Of a stretch of 64,000 nucleotides of DNA, positions 42,189 through 51,338 are shown piece after piece (the first letter of the stretch is position 1; the number at the start of each line of letters is the position of its first letter). This DNA comes from CBDFKS01 sp965248905 (lineage in GTDB: Bacteria; Chloroflexota; Dehalococcoidia; Lucifugimonadales; JAGWBF01): positions 124,001-188,000 of the forward strand of contig CBDFKS010000005.1 in the NCBI GenBank assembly GCA_965248905.1. Direction: 5' to 3'. The position numbers and the translations under genes were made by a program. The notes beneath the pieces were generated by a model. The model was given only the letters and a program-made list of their open reading frames with translations, was not told the DNA's origin and ran no database searches.

Positions 42189-42792
42189 ATGGCCCAACAG
42201 ATGCCCAATCCGATCGAGCTCTACGAAGAATCAGTCAAAGGATTCCGCACCACCTTGGCCGGAGTCAAGGCGGACCAGTTGACGAACGCCACCCCATGCA
42301 CAGATTGGAGCGTCCTGAACCTGATCAACCATAACATCCAGGTGGCAGGGTTTGCTTTAGGGGCCCTTAAGGAAGACATCACAGTTTAACCCTATGGATG
42401 TTGGGGTATTAAACGGTGCCCTGCCCGCTGGGGGCGCTGTGGAGGCTCTTGAAGCCGGCGTCGCCAAGGTGCTGGAGTTGATCAAGGAGCCGGGGTCCGC
42501 CGCAACCCAGATAAACTCACCCTTCGGCCAGATGACCCGTGCTGAGTTTCTTATGGCCCCGATGATGGACCTGCTGATACACCGCTGGGATTTGGCCAAA
42601 GGGACGAATCAGAGTACCACGTTGGACTCCGCGTTAGTGGAAGTATGCATCAATGCCTTCGCGAACCAATGGGATGGTATGCGCGGTATGCCAGGAGGCG
42701 ACGGAAAGCATCTTCTCGGCCCGGAGGTCAAGGTTTCGGATAACGCCAGCATGCAAGACAAGCTGATCGCCATCGCGGGTCGAACCCCGTAA
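42189..42792 (+). pseudogene. TIGR03086-type (DinB/mycothiol-isomerase-like) protein, frameshifted
   Basis: First frame: MPNPIELYEESVKGFRTTLA ... PCTDWSVLNLINHNIQVA, ending ITV and TAA at 42387-42389. The next frame begins ... NPMDVGVLNGALPAGGAVEA ... MTRAEFLMAPMMDLLIHRWD. The TTT at 42386 reads as TT in a continuous gene (ITV-NPMDVGVL). One extra T breaks the family's TIGR03086 protein, unless it is a sequence error. It follows the amidohydrolase gene by about 200 bp. Confidence 0.7.
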
Positions 42793-42812
42793 ACATATAA
42801 AAAGCTCTTGTG

Positions 42813-42856
42813 ATGCCCCCTTAAGCCAACACGACTTAAGGGGGCATTTAATTTTT
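42813..42856 (+). terminator. Rho-independent terminator
   Basis: ATGCCCCCTTAAG (42813-42825) pairs with CTTAAGGGGGCAT (42835-42847), followed by TTAATTTTT. Confidence 0.88.
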
Positions 42857-43015
42857 AGATTGCAAGATCGGCACGAGGTCTCGTTCCCGAAATGGGACTG
42901 TTGTTGGGGATGCTGGCTTGTCGGCTGAACTACCTTAATACGATGAACACTTCATTGAGCGCGGTCCGAGAACCTCCAGGTGTCGGCCCACCAGCCAACA
43001 CATAGATCCGATTCC

Positions 43016-44650
43016 CTAGGAGTCTGAGCAATTAGTGATGCCGGTCATGGGAGCCTCGAGCAGCGTGGGGCAATAGGGAGACCGCGCGGATGGCCGTGGA
43101 CGGATTGATCGGATGAATCGCGCCACGGGACCGCTGAAGAAGAGGAAGATGAGCGGTCGCAGCTTCGAAATGGACCGGTTCGCGCCCTCGTCGCCAGCGG
43201 CCTGCTCCGGGTTGACCGGGTGACGCTGGATGGGCAGCAAGGCCGCGATCTTCTTAACATTGAACGCGGCGCACACCAGGTTCCATTCGCTGCCCACGTT
43301 CTGCCTACCCCGATACCAGAACCGCCGGAATCCCATGCCGACCTTGATCTGCCCGAACACCGGTTCTACCGTACATTTGCGCCGACGATAGAGCTCTCGA
43401 TGGCCCGTCCCGTCCATAATCCGCTTGAGTTCGCGTTTGGCCAGGTGACCCTGGCCCACGCTGATCACTTCACGACCATCAGCGGCTTCGTACTGGCCAC
43501 ACGTGCAGGCCACGGGCTCCATCGTCTTGTATGTTCTCGCCCCGTTGGTGGGATGCTCATGAGCAAAGGCGAAGGTGTGACCGCGGGGGCAAACAAACCT
43601 GTCCTGATCCCGGTCGTAGCTGAGGCGGTCCAGTTTGCCTACCTCCTGACCTTCTTTTCCCTCTCGGGTCGTGGCACACACCGGCGTCACGCCCCGCTTC
43701 CGGCAACTGTCCAGCGTGTTCTGGTTCCCGTAGCCCGCGTCAGTCACCAACGCCCGGGGCACCTGGTCCAGCTCCTGCTCCATGTGCGCCAGGATCGGTT
43801 CGGCTGCGTGTGCGTCACTGACCGAGTCCTCGATATGGTTCGACACGATGATCTGGTTGTCCATGTCCACTGCGGCCTGGGCATTATAGACGTATCGAGT
43901 CCCGTCCCCCGGCTTGCTAAAGCACCGTGCATCATGGTCCGCAAAGGAGACCTGCTTCTTCGGGTCGATCGGCTCGTCGGGGTGTTCCCTCTTCTCCCGC
44001 TCCTCCAAGGCGGCCTTGGCCTCTTCGATCTTCTCCAGCCGCTGTTCCCGCCGCGCCAGTTCGTCCGACACCCGGTAGCCATCCGAATCGGGGCTGCATT
44101 CCTGGTCCTCCTGCTCGTCGGTGGCCTGCGCCGCCTCGAGCAACTGCTCAATTTCCACCCTCAGCTTCGATTCCTCCTCCAGCATGCGGCCGTAGCTCAT
44201 GGCCTTATGCTTGGAAGTGTCGGCCTCTACCTTGGAACCATCCAGTGCCACCGCACCGAGCCGCGCCAGCCCTAAGGCGCGGGCCAGCTTCACCGTCTGT
44301 ACGAAGACCTCTTTCATATCGTCCCGGTGCCGCTGCCGGAACTCGATGAAGGTCCTGAACACCGGGGTCTCCATGCCCGCCAGGTACTTGAAGGCCAGGT
44401 TCTCCTGGCAGGCCCGCTGGAGTTTGCGAGAGCTGAATATCCCAACGGTGAAACCGTACAGGATGACCTTCAGCATCAGGCGCGGATGGTAGGCGGGCTG
44501 GCCGAGGTTTCCGTAGCGCGCTTCCAGGGCACTCAGATCCACTTGGTCCACCAAGTCATTGATCAGGTGAGCAGGGTGATTCTCATCCACGAAGTCCTGC
44601 AAACTCGGGGGCAGTAGGAATGGTTGGCTTTGATCGTACGATCGAAACAT
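43016..44650 (-). CDS. IS1182-family transposase
   Basis: About 545 residues from ATG 44650 (MFRSYDQSQPFLLPPSLQDF); an upstream frame to 44755 is non-family. The N-terminal DUF772-type domain (YGNLGQPAYHPRLMLKVILY, then AFKYLAGMETPVFRTFIEFR), a DDE core with AVALDGSKVEADTSKH, ALVTDAGYGNQNTLDSC, and a C-terminal TGHRELYRRRKCTVEPVFGQ with IKVGMGFRRF are typical. The stop TAG lies in the CTAG target duplication. Confidence 0.92.
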   Translation of the reverse strand: MFRSYDQSQPFLLPPSLQDFVDENHPAHLINDLVDQVDLSALEARYGNLGQPAYHPRLMLKVILYGFTVGIFSSRKLQRACQENLAFKYLAGMETPVFRTFIEFRQRHRDDMKEVFVQTVKLARALGLARLGAVALDGSKVEADTSKHKAMSYGRMLEEESKLRVEIEQLLEAAQATDEQEDQECSPDSDGYRVSDELARREQRLEKIEEAKAALEEREKREHPDEPIDPKKQVSFADHDARCFSKPGDGTRYVYNAQAAVDMDNQIIVSNHIEDSVSDAHAAEPILAHMEQELDQVPRALVTDAGYGNQNTLDSCRKRGVTPVCATTREGKEGQEVGKLDRLSYDRDQDRFVCPRGHTFAFAHEHPTNGARTYKTMEPVACTCGQYEAADGREVISVGQGHLAKRELKRIMDGTGHRELYRRRKCTVEPVFGQIKVGMGFRRFWYRGRQNVGSEWNLVCAAFNVKKIAALLPIQRHPVNPEQAAGDEGANRSISKLRPLIFLFFSGPVARFIRSIRPRPSARSPYCPTLLEAPMTGITNCSDS

Positions 44651-44775
44651 TGGCGCCTCCGTAGCGTGGACCTCCAGTCTACAAGAACTCCCTGTCCCCA
44701 CCCAAGCGTCGCTCCTTGCGGAAATCGCGCGAGTACAGCAGTGCCCCGGCACCACACGACTAATTGCTCAGGCTC
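43020..44775 (-). mobile_element. IS1182-family insertion sequence
   Basis: 1756 bp with imperfect inverted repeats GAGTCTGAGCAATTAGT (43020) and ACTAATTGCTCAGGCTC (44759-44775), flanked by a CTAG target duplication (43016-43019 and 44776-44779). It is inserted inside the kelch gene: joining GCTCTAG to GGAATCGG restores the reading frame. Apparently recent, as both halves still match. Confidence 0.93.
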
Positions 44776-46526
44776 CTAGAGCAACCGCTCCAAGGCCGTG
44801 TCTGGCTGTAGGCATTGGAGGCATGGCTTCCCATCTATCCGTCTCTGGGTCGTACCGCTCGTTTTCATCGAAGGTCCCCTGGCCTGACTCGCCGCCGAAT
44901 ACATAGATTGCCCCATCGACCGTCGCGGCTGCGATGCCGCTGCGAGTGGTTGGCAGCGCAGCCCTGTTTGTCCAGGTGTCGGTTTCGGGGTCGTACTCCT
45001 CCACCACGGATACGTTCCTTGTAAAGCTGCCTAACCTTCCGGCAACAACGTAGATCTTGCCATCCGCCTCTGAGATGGCGACGTGGTCCCTTGCGCTAGG
45101 CATCGATGAGCGGTCTCCCCAGGTGTCGGTGCTAGGATCGTATTCCTCTACGGCTCCTACGTCCCCACTGAGCCCCTGTCCGCCTATGGCGTATACTTTG
45201 TCACCCAATACTGCAGCCCCAAGTGCGCCCCGAGGTGTGGGCATGTCCCTTCTGCGACTCCACTCATCGTTCTCTGGGTCGTATGCCCAGAGGGTGTCGA
45301 CCGGGCCAAATCTGCCGTCAAACCCGCCTATGAGATATATTTTCCCCGCTACTGACACCGCAGCCGGATGGTTCACTCCTCGAGGGATGGGCGCCAAGCT
45401 CCGCCAGGTGTTGGTGACGGGATCGTACTCCTCATTGGCGTTGGCTCCGGAGCCGAAACCGCCAAACACATAGATCTTTTCGTTGAGGGATACGGCGGCA
45501 ACTTCGCTGCGAGCTGTGGGCATGGAGGCCAACCTGGACCACAGGCCTCCTAGTGGTTTTCGCTCCGGAGGCTCTCCTCGCAGCTCCTGTTGGCAAAGAA
45601 TGGCCTGAGAGTTGGCTATCCGGTAGTCGAACTCTTGCCCACCAGAGTCGAGAACGAGCCAGATGCCCGACGTTAGCACTTGGGTGTAAAAGTGATCTGG
45701 TTAGGGGCAACCCAGGCTGGAGTCCGGCCATGTCGCCTGGTCAGCTCGTAAGATTTCAGCAGGGCTTGTGTCACTATCAACCCGTCTCGCCAGGTCTTCA
45801 AAGGCAGCCTTTATCCCGGGATTGATGAGTCCCGCGATCTCCGACTCCGTCAATGTCGTGAGCGGTTGGGATGGAAATCCTGATGTTGGGATCGGCACTT
45901 TAACAGCATTAGTCGGCGGGATGGCTGGGGGTGTGGCGCTAGGCGTGACTGTAGCACAAGATGTGCCGCAGCCACGCGGACATGTCCCGTCGCAATGATA
46001 CACTTCCCCTTCATCCAAACGACAGGCTGGCGGTGTACATGAGACCGAGGGTGTGCTGGTGCGTGCGGGAATAATGATATTCGTCGGGTCTAGGGTGGGA
46101 GCCGATGTAGGTTCCAGCCCTGCACATCCGACCCCCAGCGTTACGGTAACCGCGACAGCAATGCAGATCCCATACCTGAGCAGGCCTCGTTTCCACTGTT
46201 CACTGGTTCCTGCCGCTCGTGAAGCCTCTAAGGTCAGCACCTCCACGCCTCCTTGGTGTGATATTATACTCACCGGTATTCAACCATGTCATCTGTATTC
46301 TTAGCTATCAGTTCGTCCTATTTAAAGGTGCGAGCCATATAATCTGAGTATCCTGAGACGTTGTGGGCCATATTGGATGGAGTGTATAATGGTTATTGGC
46401 TGGTTCCTGGAAAAGCGTCTTTAAAAGCATGGTTTCTCCTCTACAATTCAGCACTGGGACCTTTGCATCAGCATGGACAGAGCCCGGTAGCGTAAGTATA
46501 ACCTTACTTCCTAAATGGAGGCACTG

Positions 46527-46967
46527 ATGAGCACCGATGATGCCACTAAACCCGTCGGCTGGAATGGGAAAACATACCTCTCCATCGACGATCTGGCGGT
46601 AATTCAACCCGGCCTTGCGAGACTCATGCCTGATGTTGGCCAGAGATACTGGAAGCTATACTATGCGGCCAAGGCCGGCAACTGGGTCCTGGCCGATTTT
46701 CAGCTAGGTGAGATCAAGGTGCTAATGGAGCTGGGCATGATCACTCGACCCAAATATGTCGAGCACCTTGAAACCTTTATAAAAGAGGACCTGGGAGCCA
46801 TTGAAGACGGGATAAAGGCCAAGGACTGGGAAAAGGTCGAGGTAGCATTCAACCAGGGTATTGAGAACGCCAACGATTACCATAAGCTGAACGACAAAGA
46901 GTACATCGTCTGGAAGCTGCCCGACTATCCCCCTCCCGACCTGGACTTCACACCTCTGGAAAAGTAG
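46527..46967 (+). CDS. Hypothetical protein, possibly haem-less cytochrome c'-like
   Basis: 146 residues; ATG 46527 after GGAGGCACTG. IQPGLARLMPDVGQRYWKLY, YAAKAGNWVLADFQLGEIKV, MELGMITRPKYVEHLETFIK and KAKDWEKVEVAFNQGIENAN form a four-helix pattern similar to proteins I recall with a terminal C-x-x-C-H. Here the corresponding site is ENANDYHKLN: the cysteines are missing. No signal peptide. Function unknown. Confidence 0.6.
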   Translation: MSTDDATKPVGWNGKTYLSIDDLAVIQPGLARLMPDVGQRYWKLYYAAKAGNWVLADFQLGEIKVLMELGMITRPKYVEHLETFIKEDLGAIEDGIKAKDWEKVEVAFNQGIENANDYHKLNDKEYIVWKLPDYPPPDLDFTPLEK

Positions 46968-47153
46968 ACCCCGTGGATTCGAAAAGCTAAATCCAAGGGC
47001 TTAGCACCGCACTACCTCAGACTGGGAGGTATTGTAAACCTTCGTCGGTTTGACCTGTATCAGTCGCACTCCTTACAATTTAAACTAGCATAACACTGGC
47101 TGAGGGCCCTGGGGGCTAAATCTATATGGGCCCAAGGTAAAGGAACATCCAAC

Positions 47154-48803
47154 ATGAGGTTTACACGAGGAATACGGTTATACGTTATCTTGGTCGGCGT
47201 GGTAGTTTCTTTGGTGGCTGCCCTGGCTGCGGCTCCTATTTATGGTGGCGGAGGTCAGGGCGCTGCCGGCAACGTGGTGCCTGACAGCTATATCGTGGTA
47301 CTGAATCCAAATGTCTCTGCCGACGACGTAGCTTCTCAGCATGGTGTAGCAAAGAAATTCAACTACAGCCGTGTGTTCAACGGATTCTCTGGGAAAGTCC
47401 CTCCTGGCAGACTGAAGGCGCTTAAAAACGACCCGAGAGTCATATCAGTAAGCCCCAATCGGATTGTGACTGCGGCCCCTAAGCCCGACAAGCCGGGCAA
47501 CGGCAACGGCAAAAAGAACAAGGCGCCTAGCGTTTCTATCGATAGCCCGGCCGACGGGTCCACCTTCTCCTCTGGTGCCTCGGTCACCTTTGAAGGAACA
47601 GCTATCGACGACAAGGACGGCGACGTCAGCGACTCCATAACCTGGGATTCCAGCATCAACGGGCCCCTGGGTCCCGGTAAGATCATTACCGTGCCGCTCA
47701 ACGATGGGGTTCACACAGTTACCGCGTCAGCGACCGACTCAGGAGGCAAGACAGGCACCGACACCATTAGCATCACCGTAGGCACGCCACAGCCGCCAGA
47801 TAACCAGACAGTACCCTCTGGGGTACAGCGCATAGGCGCGGCCCCGGGCAGCCTGAGCTACACGGGTGTAGGCGTCGGCGTGGCGATATTCGACACCGGC
47901 TTCGATTTTGGCCACTCTGACTTGGCCGCGTCGCCGGTGTTCTTCGATGCATTCGGTGGCAATGGTAGCGATCAAGACGGCCATGGTACCTTCGTAGCTG
48001 GGGTTGTGGCGGCACTCGATAACCTTGGCGACACGGTGGGGGTGGCCCCTGGTGCTACTCCTTACGCCGTCAAGGTCCTTACTCCGCAGGCAGGTTGCCC
48101 GAGCGCGTGCGGCAGCGACGCAGATATCATAGGCGGTCTAGAGTGGGTGGCAGCCAACGCCAACTTGGTCAGTCCCCCGATTCGAGTTGCGAACATGAGC
48201 CTCGGTCGGCCTGGGTCCCTCAATGACAACCCGGCGCTACGAGCGGCGTTCCAGTCGGTGGCTGCGCTAGATATCTCTATAGCGGTGTCTGCTGGTAATG
48301 ACCCAGATCTAGAGGTCTCCCAGCAGGTGCCTGCCATTTACCCGGAGGTTATGGCCGTGGGCAGCACCACTGCTGAGACAGGCAACAAACACAGGTGGTG
48401 CGGCCCCATCCAGGCGGACACCGCTTCCTATTTCACCACTGACGGACAAGAGGTAGCCATATCCGCTCCCGGAGAGCGAAGAGAGACGGTTAACGTACGC
48501 GGCCAGCTCTGCTTCATCACCTCGGAAGGAGTGCTCTCTCTAGCAATGGGTGGTGGAACGAGTAGAGGATCTGGCACAAGCTTCTCCTCTCCCCTGCTGG
48601 CCGGAGTTCTGGCCCTGATGTGGGACAAGGCAGACGATACGTCGGGTGGAACGCTGGACCTCAACGACGCTCGAGCTTGGGTAGGTCAGTCGGCCGACCG
48701 CATTGGCACAGCTCCCCTGAACTCACCCACCGGCAGCTACACCTATGATGGAACTCGAGAGGGAATCTTGAATGCTCCGGGAGCCCTGGCTCTGGTCCCA
48801 TAA
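47154..48803 (+). CDS. Secreted subtilisin-family (S8) serine protease
   Basis: 549 residues. A signal peptide (LYVILVGVVVSLVAALAAAP), an I9 inhibitor-like propeptide (DSYIVVLNPNVSADDVASQH ... VISVSPNRIV), an inserted Ig/cadherin-like domain (APSVSIDSPADGSTFSSGAS ... GTDTISITVG), and the peptidase core: Asp in VAIFDTGFDFGHSDLA, His in DGHGTFVAGVVAALDN, Ser in GTSFSSPLLAGVLALMWD. The inserted domain between propeptide and catalytic core is unusual. Exported, probably degrading external protein; terminator directly downstream. Confidence 0.92.
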   Translation: MRFTRGIRLYVILVGVVVSLVAALAAAPIYGGGGQGAAGNVVPDSYIVVLNPNVSADDVASQHGVAKKFNYSRVFNGFSGKVPPGRLKALKNDPRVISVSPNRIVTAAPKPDKPGNGNGKKNKAPSVSIDSPADGSTFSSGASVTFEGTAIDDKDGDVSDSITWDSSINGPLGPGKIITVPLNDGVHTVTASATDSGGKTGTDTISITVGTPQPPDNQTVPSGVQRIGAAPGSLSYTGVGVGVAIFDTGFDFGHSDLAASPVFFDAFGGNGSDQDGHGTFVAGVVAALDNLGDTVGVAPGATPYAVKVLTPQAGCPSACGSDADIIGGLEWVAANANLVSPPIRVANMSLGRPGSLNDNPALRAAFQSVAALDISIAVSAGNDPDLEVSQQVPAIYPEVMAVGSTTAETGNKHRWCGPIQADTASYFTTDGQEVAISAPGERRETVNVRGQLCFITSEGVLSLAMGGGTSRGSGTSFSSPLLAGVLALMWDKADDTSGGTLDLNDARAWVGQSADRIGTAPLNSPTGSYTYDGTREGILNAPGALALVP

Positions 48804-48842
48804 CTGAGCTGGTTCCTTCAAGGGCCATCTTCCTGAACGACA

Positions 48843-48880
48843 AGAAGGGGGCCAGCAAGTGCTGGCTCCCTTCTATTTCT
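48843..48880 (+). terminator. Rho-independent terminator
   Basis: AGAAGGGGGCCAGCA (48843-48857) pairs with GCTGGCTCCCTTCT (48861-48874), followed by ATTTCT. Confidence 0.85.
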
Positions 48881-48921
48881 AATAAGTTATTTGGTATCTT
48901 AGCTTTAATCACGAGTTGAAT

Positions 48922-50220
48922 ATGAGGAATCGGCGCCAAATGGCAGGTAACTTTCTGTTTCCTCAATTATGGCGAGCTGTGCTGACTTGCCTATCGGCCA
49001 TTTTACTGGCGGTGGGGTTCAGGCATCGCTATGCCTATGCCCAAGAATCCACGAGCCTGACTGCGCCAATGGTAATTATCCAGGACACCACGTTCCAGTC
49101 CAAAGTCTGTTCTTTCGTCGATAAGGGTGGGAAAGGCGTCATCGTCATCGGAGCTGACAATATCACCGTGGATGGTAATGGCCTGACCCTCGACGGCAAA
49201 GAAGGGCGGGGATACGGTATTGTCCTGAACGGGCATAAAGGAGTAACCATAACCAACTTCAACATCACAGGCTATCACTACGCCATCAAAATCGAGAACG
49301 CGGAACGCGTTATCCTGAAGAAGAACGTTCTGTGGAATAATGTAACGGGAGAGGAACGTGTCTACAATATCAACCGCCCTCTATCCTCGTCCTACGGCGG
49401 CGGCATCCTGGTGAGCAGCACGCGGGACAGCACTTTTGAGAGCAATGCGGGGCATGGTCAGAATGTGGGCATCGACATGTACGAAAGCGGCCACAACACG
49501 ATTCATGGCAACAACCTCTCTAATTGCTTAGGATGGGGGATCAGGCTGTATGGGTGCTCCTTCAACACTCTCTCATCGAACCGGGCCGACCATGTGGGTG
49601 GTCAGAGTACCGGCCCATATGCCCACAGGGATACCGCGGGCATTCTGCTGGTGCAGGGCTCTCACGGCAATACTATCGTCGACAATAGCATTACCGACTG
49701 CGGCGATGGTCTTTTCATTGGCAACGAACACGGGCTCCCCAGCAATAACAACCTCATCGAGCGCAACGACGCCAGCCACGCCGTTCATAACTCCTTTGAG
49801 GCGACCTTCTCCGAGGGCAATGTTTTCCGAGGGAACATAGCCAATCACAGCAACTACGGCTTCTGGCTGGGGTTCTCCCATCACAATACCGTAGAGGGCA
49901 ATGTCATTGCCAGCAACGAGATCGACGGCATCCATTGGGAGCACGGCCGCTTCGGGAGGATAACTGACAACGATATCCGTAGCAATGGGCGCCATGGTGT
50001 GGCGCTCACTCTGAAACCTCATCATCCGCTGACTGGCCAATACCCAGGTAGCGAACAGTCCCACCACTTTGAGATTTCCGGAAACCCCATAGTCGGCAAT
50101 GGCAAATGTGGAGTCTATTTCTTGAACACCACCGACTCGAATATAGAGGGCAATACGATTGAGGATAACGAGACGGACCTTTTCTTCGAGGGAGACTCCA
50201 ACAACAATGTGGTTGCGTAG
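48922..50220 (+). CDS. NosD-like right-handed beta-helix protein
   Basis: About 432 residues; ATG 48922 (48943 also possible). Signal region (LTCLSAILLAVGFRHRYAYA). The mature chain is a parallel beta-helix: VTITNFNITGYHYAIKIENA, GGGILVSSTRDSTFESNAGH, DNSITDCGDGLFIGNE, NTVEGNVIASNEIDGIHWE; repeats of N-x-I/V-x-x-N, typical of NosD/CASH domains. Exported; would bind carbohydrate or copper-related ligands, unknown here. No Nos neighbours; the ABC genes following are separated by 377 bp. Confidence 0.85.
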   Translation: MRNRRQMAGNFLFPQLWRAVLTCLSAILLAVGFRHRYAYAQESTSLTAPMVIIQDTTFQSKVCSFVDKGGKGVIVIGADNITVDGNGLTLDGKEGRGYGIVLNGHKGVTITNFNITGYHYAIKIENAERVILKKNVLWNNVTGEERVYNINRPLSSSYGGGILVSSTRDSTFESNAGHGQNVGIDMYESGHNTIHGNNLSNCLGWGIRLYGCSFNTLSSNRADHVGGQSTGPYAHRDTAGILLVQGSHGNTIVDNSITDCGDGLFIGNEHGLPSNNNLIERNDASHAVHNSFEATFSEGNVFRGNIANHSNYGFWLGFSHHNTVEGNVIASNEIDGIHWEHGRFGRITDNDIRSNGRHGVALTLKPHHPLTGQYPGSEQSHHFEISGNPIVGNGKCGVYFLNTTDSNIEGNTIEDNETDLFFEGDSNNNVVA

Positions 50221-50597
50221 ACTGCGCTGCATTGAATCAGAGTAATCATACGGGGCCATGCGCAGGGTCTTTTAATTGTCATTGCGAAGGGCAGATATTG
50301 GCCGCTCACCCTGAGCTAGTCGTAGGCTGCCTCACATGGTTCGACAAGCTCACCATGAGCGTTAGTTTCCTTCCATCTTAGATGATTAAAAGACCCTGGG
50401 GCTATCTAGCTATGGTATTCCACGCTACTATGCAGCCAGGTATAATAGCTGATTAGTACCGTGGCCTAGTCCTTTTTACCTACTAACAATGGGTCTCATG
50501 GCCGATTTCTGGTTTGCGAACGATGTGTTATAGTCCGAGCTCGGCAAGCACCGTGAGGGGACAGGATTACAGTGGATAAAGTTATAGGAGCCGATAT
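50221..50597. other. Intergenic stretch with dispersed-repeat relative
   Basis: About 380 bp with no gene. Near 50339-50362, GGTTCGACAAGCTCACCATGAGCG resembles the dispersed repeat family; a similar CCACCATGAGCGTTTG occurs near 13381. Promoter of the ABC operon is expected near 50520-50590. Confidence 0.45.
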
Positions 50598-51338
50598 ATG
50601 CAAGATTTGATGGTCTCCGCGAACGCCATACAAAAGACCTACGATACAGGCACCGTCAAGGTGAACGCCCTTCGCGGCGTGGATCTCGATGTCAAACGTG
50701 GCGAGATGGTGGCGATCATGGGTCCTAGCGGATGCGGCAAGACCACCCTATTAAACTGTCTTTCCGGTCTCGATGAGATCGACTCGGGCCAGGTACTCAT
50801 AGACGGCATGGTTCTCCACGACCTGCCCGATGACGAACGCAGCGACTATCGGGCCCGAAGGATGGGATTCGTGTTCCAGCTATACAATCTCCTTCCTGTG
50901 CTTAGCTCCGTCGAGAACGTAGAAATGCCGCTGCTGGTATCCGGAGTAGGCTCTAGGGAAGCTCGTAAAAAATCTCTGGACGTGCTGGACCGGGTAGGCC
51001 TAGCTGACCGGGCTAACCACCTGCCCGGAGAGCTTTCTGGAGGTCAACGCCAACGGGTCACGATTGCGCGGGCTTTGGTAAACCAGCCAACCATTGTGTG
51101 GGCCGACGAGCCTACCGGCGATTTGGATAGTGAGACTGCAGGCGAAATCATCGATTTGATGTGCGAGCTTAACCGGTCAAACGGCCAGACCTTCGTTTTG
51201 GTGACCCATGCCCTCGATGTTGGACAGAGGGCTCACCGCATCGTGCGGATGCGTGACGGCCAGATCGTAGACTACGGCCAGGGAAACGGCGCGGAGCAAA
51301 CACCAGGACAAGTCTCGACACAGTCGGCTGAGGACTGA
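50598..51338 (+). CDS. ABC transporter ATP-binding protein (MacB/LolD type)
   Basis: 246 residues; ATG 50598 after AGGAGCCGATAT. Walker A GPSGCGKTTLLN, Q-loop FVFQLYNLLPVLS, signature LSGGQRQRVTIARAL, Walker B VWADEPTGDLD and switch His VLVTHA are complete. This subgroup powers FtsX-domain permeases that act by mechanotransmission (lipoprotein release, antibiotic or peptide export). The stop overlaps the permease start (TGATG), so the two are coupled. Confidence 0.93.
   Translation: MQDLMVSANAIQKTYDTGTVKVNALRGVDLDVKRGEMVAIMGPSGCGKTTLLNCLSGLDEIDSGQVLIDGMVLHDLPDDERSDYRARRMGFVFQLYNLLPVLSSVENVEMPLLVSGVGSREARKKSLDVLDRVGLADRANHLPGELSGGQRQRVTIARALVNQPTIVWADEPTGDLDSETAGEIIDLMCELNRSNGQTFVLVTHALDVGQRAHRIVRMRDGQIVDYGQGNGAEQTPGQVSTQSAED

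Larger units (their letters stand above)
42930..46273 (-). pseudogene. Kelch-repeat lipoprotein, split by IS1182 and an in-frame stop
   Basis: Three pieces in one frame. 46273-45701: leader and signal region (LLRYGICIAVAVTVTLGVGCAG), Pro/Thr-rich linker, and a domain ending DQATWPDSSLGCP-TAA. Continuing in the same frame after the TAA: PDHFYTQVLTSGIWLVLDSG and then about five kelch repeats (KIYVFGGFGSGANA, KIYLIGGFDGRFGP, KVYAIGGQGLSGD, KIYVVAGRLG, AIYVFGGESGQG) to GLGAVALG at 44780. After the IS1182 the last blade resumes as GNRIYVLAGGPTPGGSRTAL and ends at 42930. TAA replaces an expected CAA. A secreted beta-propeller gene, now dead. Confidence 0.8.

Noticed and set aside
43220..44275. 351-aa plus-strand frame inside IS1182
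   Set aside because: Antisense of the transposase; no independent domain.
46011..46304. Small frames around the lipoprotein start
   Set aside because: They are shadows of the signal and Pro/Thr linker of the kelch lipoprotein gene.
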